33,638 nucleotides of DNA, from the NCBI GenBank assembly GCA_020200025.1, contig JAIVJN010000026.1:1-33638 (forward strand), given 5' to 3'. Shown here piece by piece: positions 32,702 to 33,638 of the stretch. The position numbers and the translations under genes were made by a program. How positions within the stretch are numbered: the stretch's first letter is position 1; each line of letters starts with the position of its first letter. Origin of the DNA: Acidobacteriota bacterium. GTDB taxonomy: Bacteria; Acidobacteriota; Vicinamibacteria; Vicinamibacterales; UBA2999. Below the pieces are notes generated by a model. That model had not been told where the DNA came from. It made no database searches and saw only the letters and a program-made list of their open reading frames with translations.

Positions 32702-32924
32702 TCGGCGGACGGCGACAGCGGGTAAAGCCGCCGGCATTAGCCGACCAGCCCTACCCGCTTCCACCCGCCTCGGCTCGCTCGAACACGGGCGAGCGTCGGC
32801 GCAGCCAAACGACCTAACGGGTCCAACCCGCCCTAGGCGCGGCCGACAATCTGCGCGCGTTACGGCGGACCCACCGTGGCAGCCCCGCGGCGGCGCGGCG
32901 GGAGAACCTTACCTGCCTACCCGG
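32702..32924. terminator. Convergent spacer with several inverted repeats
   Basis: This spacer separates the lipoprotein and BON genes, which converge. AGCGGGTA (32717-32724) pairs with TACCCGCT (32752-32759), and CGCTCG (32776-32781) pairs with CGAGCG (32790-32795). More GC-rich repeats follow. No ORF or RNA gene is recognised. The hairpins probably terminate both transcripts. Confidence 0.55.
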
Positions 32925-33476
32925 CTAGTTCGAGATCTTCTCCAATTCGGCCTGCACTTCCGCGTCCGTCTTCAGCTCGTTCTTGACGTCGAAGGCGCCA
33001 AAGCCCGTGGCGAGCGATCGTGCGAGCACGCGCTCGACGTGGCTGTTCACGGTGCCGACGAGCGTGACCCGGCCGCGATTGACCACGATGTGAATCGGCG
33101 GATTCGCCATGGCGGCATAGTTCCAGAACGACGAGTTGCCGTAGATGGCACGCGCAATCCGAAAGCGCAGCTCGTCGTCGAACTGCGAGACGGGAAGCAC
33201 GCCGATGTCATTTTGAACGGTAGCCACGCCTTCGACGCGGCGGACGCGACGCTCGATGTCGTCCTTTTTGTACGGCATCGTGACCCAACCGCTCAGCACG
33301 ACCTCGCCGTCCTTGACCGACGCGGCCACGCTGTCGAAAATGGTGAATTGCGTATACCCGTTCACCTGATCCGAGATGTCGCGAAACATCTGCAGGTCTT
33401 CGCGCTCCTGCGCGAACACTGCGGGTGACCCGAGCAGTGCCAGAGCGAACATGATGGCGACTGCCTTCCTGACCAT
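32925..33476 (-). CDS. Exported protein with two BON domains (OsmY-like)
   Basis: The ATG at 33476 has GAGGAG nine bases upstream and begins a signal peptide (MVRKAVAIMFALALLGSPAVFAQ); the track start at 33566 is rejected. The mature protein has two BON domains. The first (about 28-92) has VKDGEVVLSGWVTMPYKK and VEGVATVQNDI. The second (about 97-168) has IHIVVNRGRVTLVGTVNSHVE and FGAFDVKNEL. BON domains are thought to bind membranes or lipids, and OsmY-type proteins act in the periplasm during envelope stress. The total of 183 aa fits. No operon partner is visible in the window. Confidence 0.9.
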   Translation of the reverse strand: MVRKAVAIMFALALLGSPAVFAQEREDLQMFRDISDQVNGYTQFTIFDSVAASVKDGEVVLSGWVTMPYKKDDIERRVRRVEGVATVQNDIGVLPVSQFDDELRFRIARAIYGNSSFWNYAAMANPPIHIVVNRGRVTLVGTVNSHVERVLARSLATGFGAFDVKNELKTDAEVQAELEKISN

Positions 33477-33638
33477 GACTTTCGACTCCTCTCTCAACAG
33501 CTCATTCGGCTGCGGTGCGCGGGAACGCTGCACGCTTTCCTCTACAGCGAGCCTCGTGCCAATCACTAGGCACCGGAAGTCACCAATAGGATGCCGACTC
33601 TCGACGGAAAGGTTTCGCGAACCGTCGTCTGCTGAGGA
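33477..33638. promoter_or_regulatory. Upstream region of the BON gene
   Basis: These 162 bp run to the window edge and should contain the BON gene promoter on the minus strand. Apart from the Shine-Dalgarno next to the start I see no clear element and no gene. Confidence 0.3.

Noticed and set aside
1-33638. Defence system, phage, integron or biosynthetic cluster
   Set aside because: No nuclease/toxin pairs, integrase, transposase, capsid or synthase genes are seen; content is housekeeping and envelope genes.

Overview
This is a GC-rich chromosomal window, most likely from a member of the Acidobacteriota (Vicinamibacteria-like). The lineage is inferred from a DUF5916 protein, an Oar-like TonB receptor with an N-terminal carboxypeptidase-regulatory domain, many secreted TPR, HEAT and PEGA proteins, and coding bias. 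No rRNA or other lineage marker is present. I see no tRNA, CRISPR array, phage, transposase or recognisable defence system. The gene content is mostly housekeeping plus cell-envelope genes.

Layout. 1-2530 (minus): a DUF5916 protein cut by the window edge, translationally coupled (TGATG) behind an HtrA-type protease. 2759-11.2 kb (plus): a beta-CASP metallo-hydrolase, an M49 peptidase, a secreted HEAT-repeat/cyclophilin fusion (ATGA overlap), a class I/II aminotransferase and MalQ (ATGA overlap). 11.2-13.85 kb (minus): a secreted BNR/Asp-box protein. 14.15-15.19 kb (plus): a secreted alpha/beta hydrolase. 15.27-17.56 kb (minus): rmuC with a broken TPR gene overlapping its end. 17.7-19.35 kb (plus): a membrane protein with a degenerate kinase-like region and two PEGA domains. 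19.5-22.8 kb (minus): a DinB-like protein and a broken TonB receptor. 23.0-26.8 kb (plus): DUF1015-serA-serC, a serine-biosynthesis cluster. 26.8-28.1 kb (minus): a PcnB-type nucleotidyltransferase. 28.17-28.97 kb (plus): a secreted TPR-like protein. 29.16-31.84 kb (minus): polA. 31.88-32.70 kb (plus): a lipoprotein. 32.93-33.48 kb (minus): a BON-domain protein.

The main anomaly is a set of about five places where DNA seems to be missing. Two convergent pairs (malQ/BNR protein near 11.22 kb; serC/pcnB near 26.78 kb) run tail to tail with no stop codon and no spacer, so each ORF continues as an antisense translation of its neighbour. Two minus-strand genes (TPR near 15.91 kb, TonB receptor near 21.84 kb) change frame exactly where a family-typical segment is absent. 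serA lacks its usual first residues right after a G-rich spacer. The four intact convergent spacers all contain inverted repeats, so hairpin-rich DNA may have been lost in sequencing or scaffolding. Real deletions cannot be excluded from the sequence alone.

Other points of interest are the DUF1015 protein with a DGHHR motif next to serA/serC, a pseudokinase-PEGA architecture, a DNA polymerase I with a degenerate proofreading site, a possible switchable leader hairpin before the aminotransferase, and an apparent split between Shine-Dalgarno starts and leaderless-like starts.
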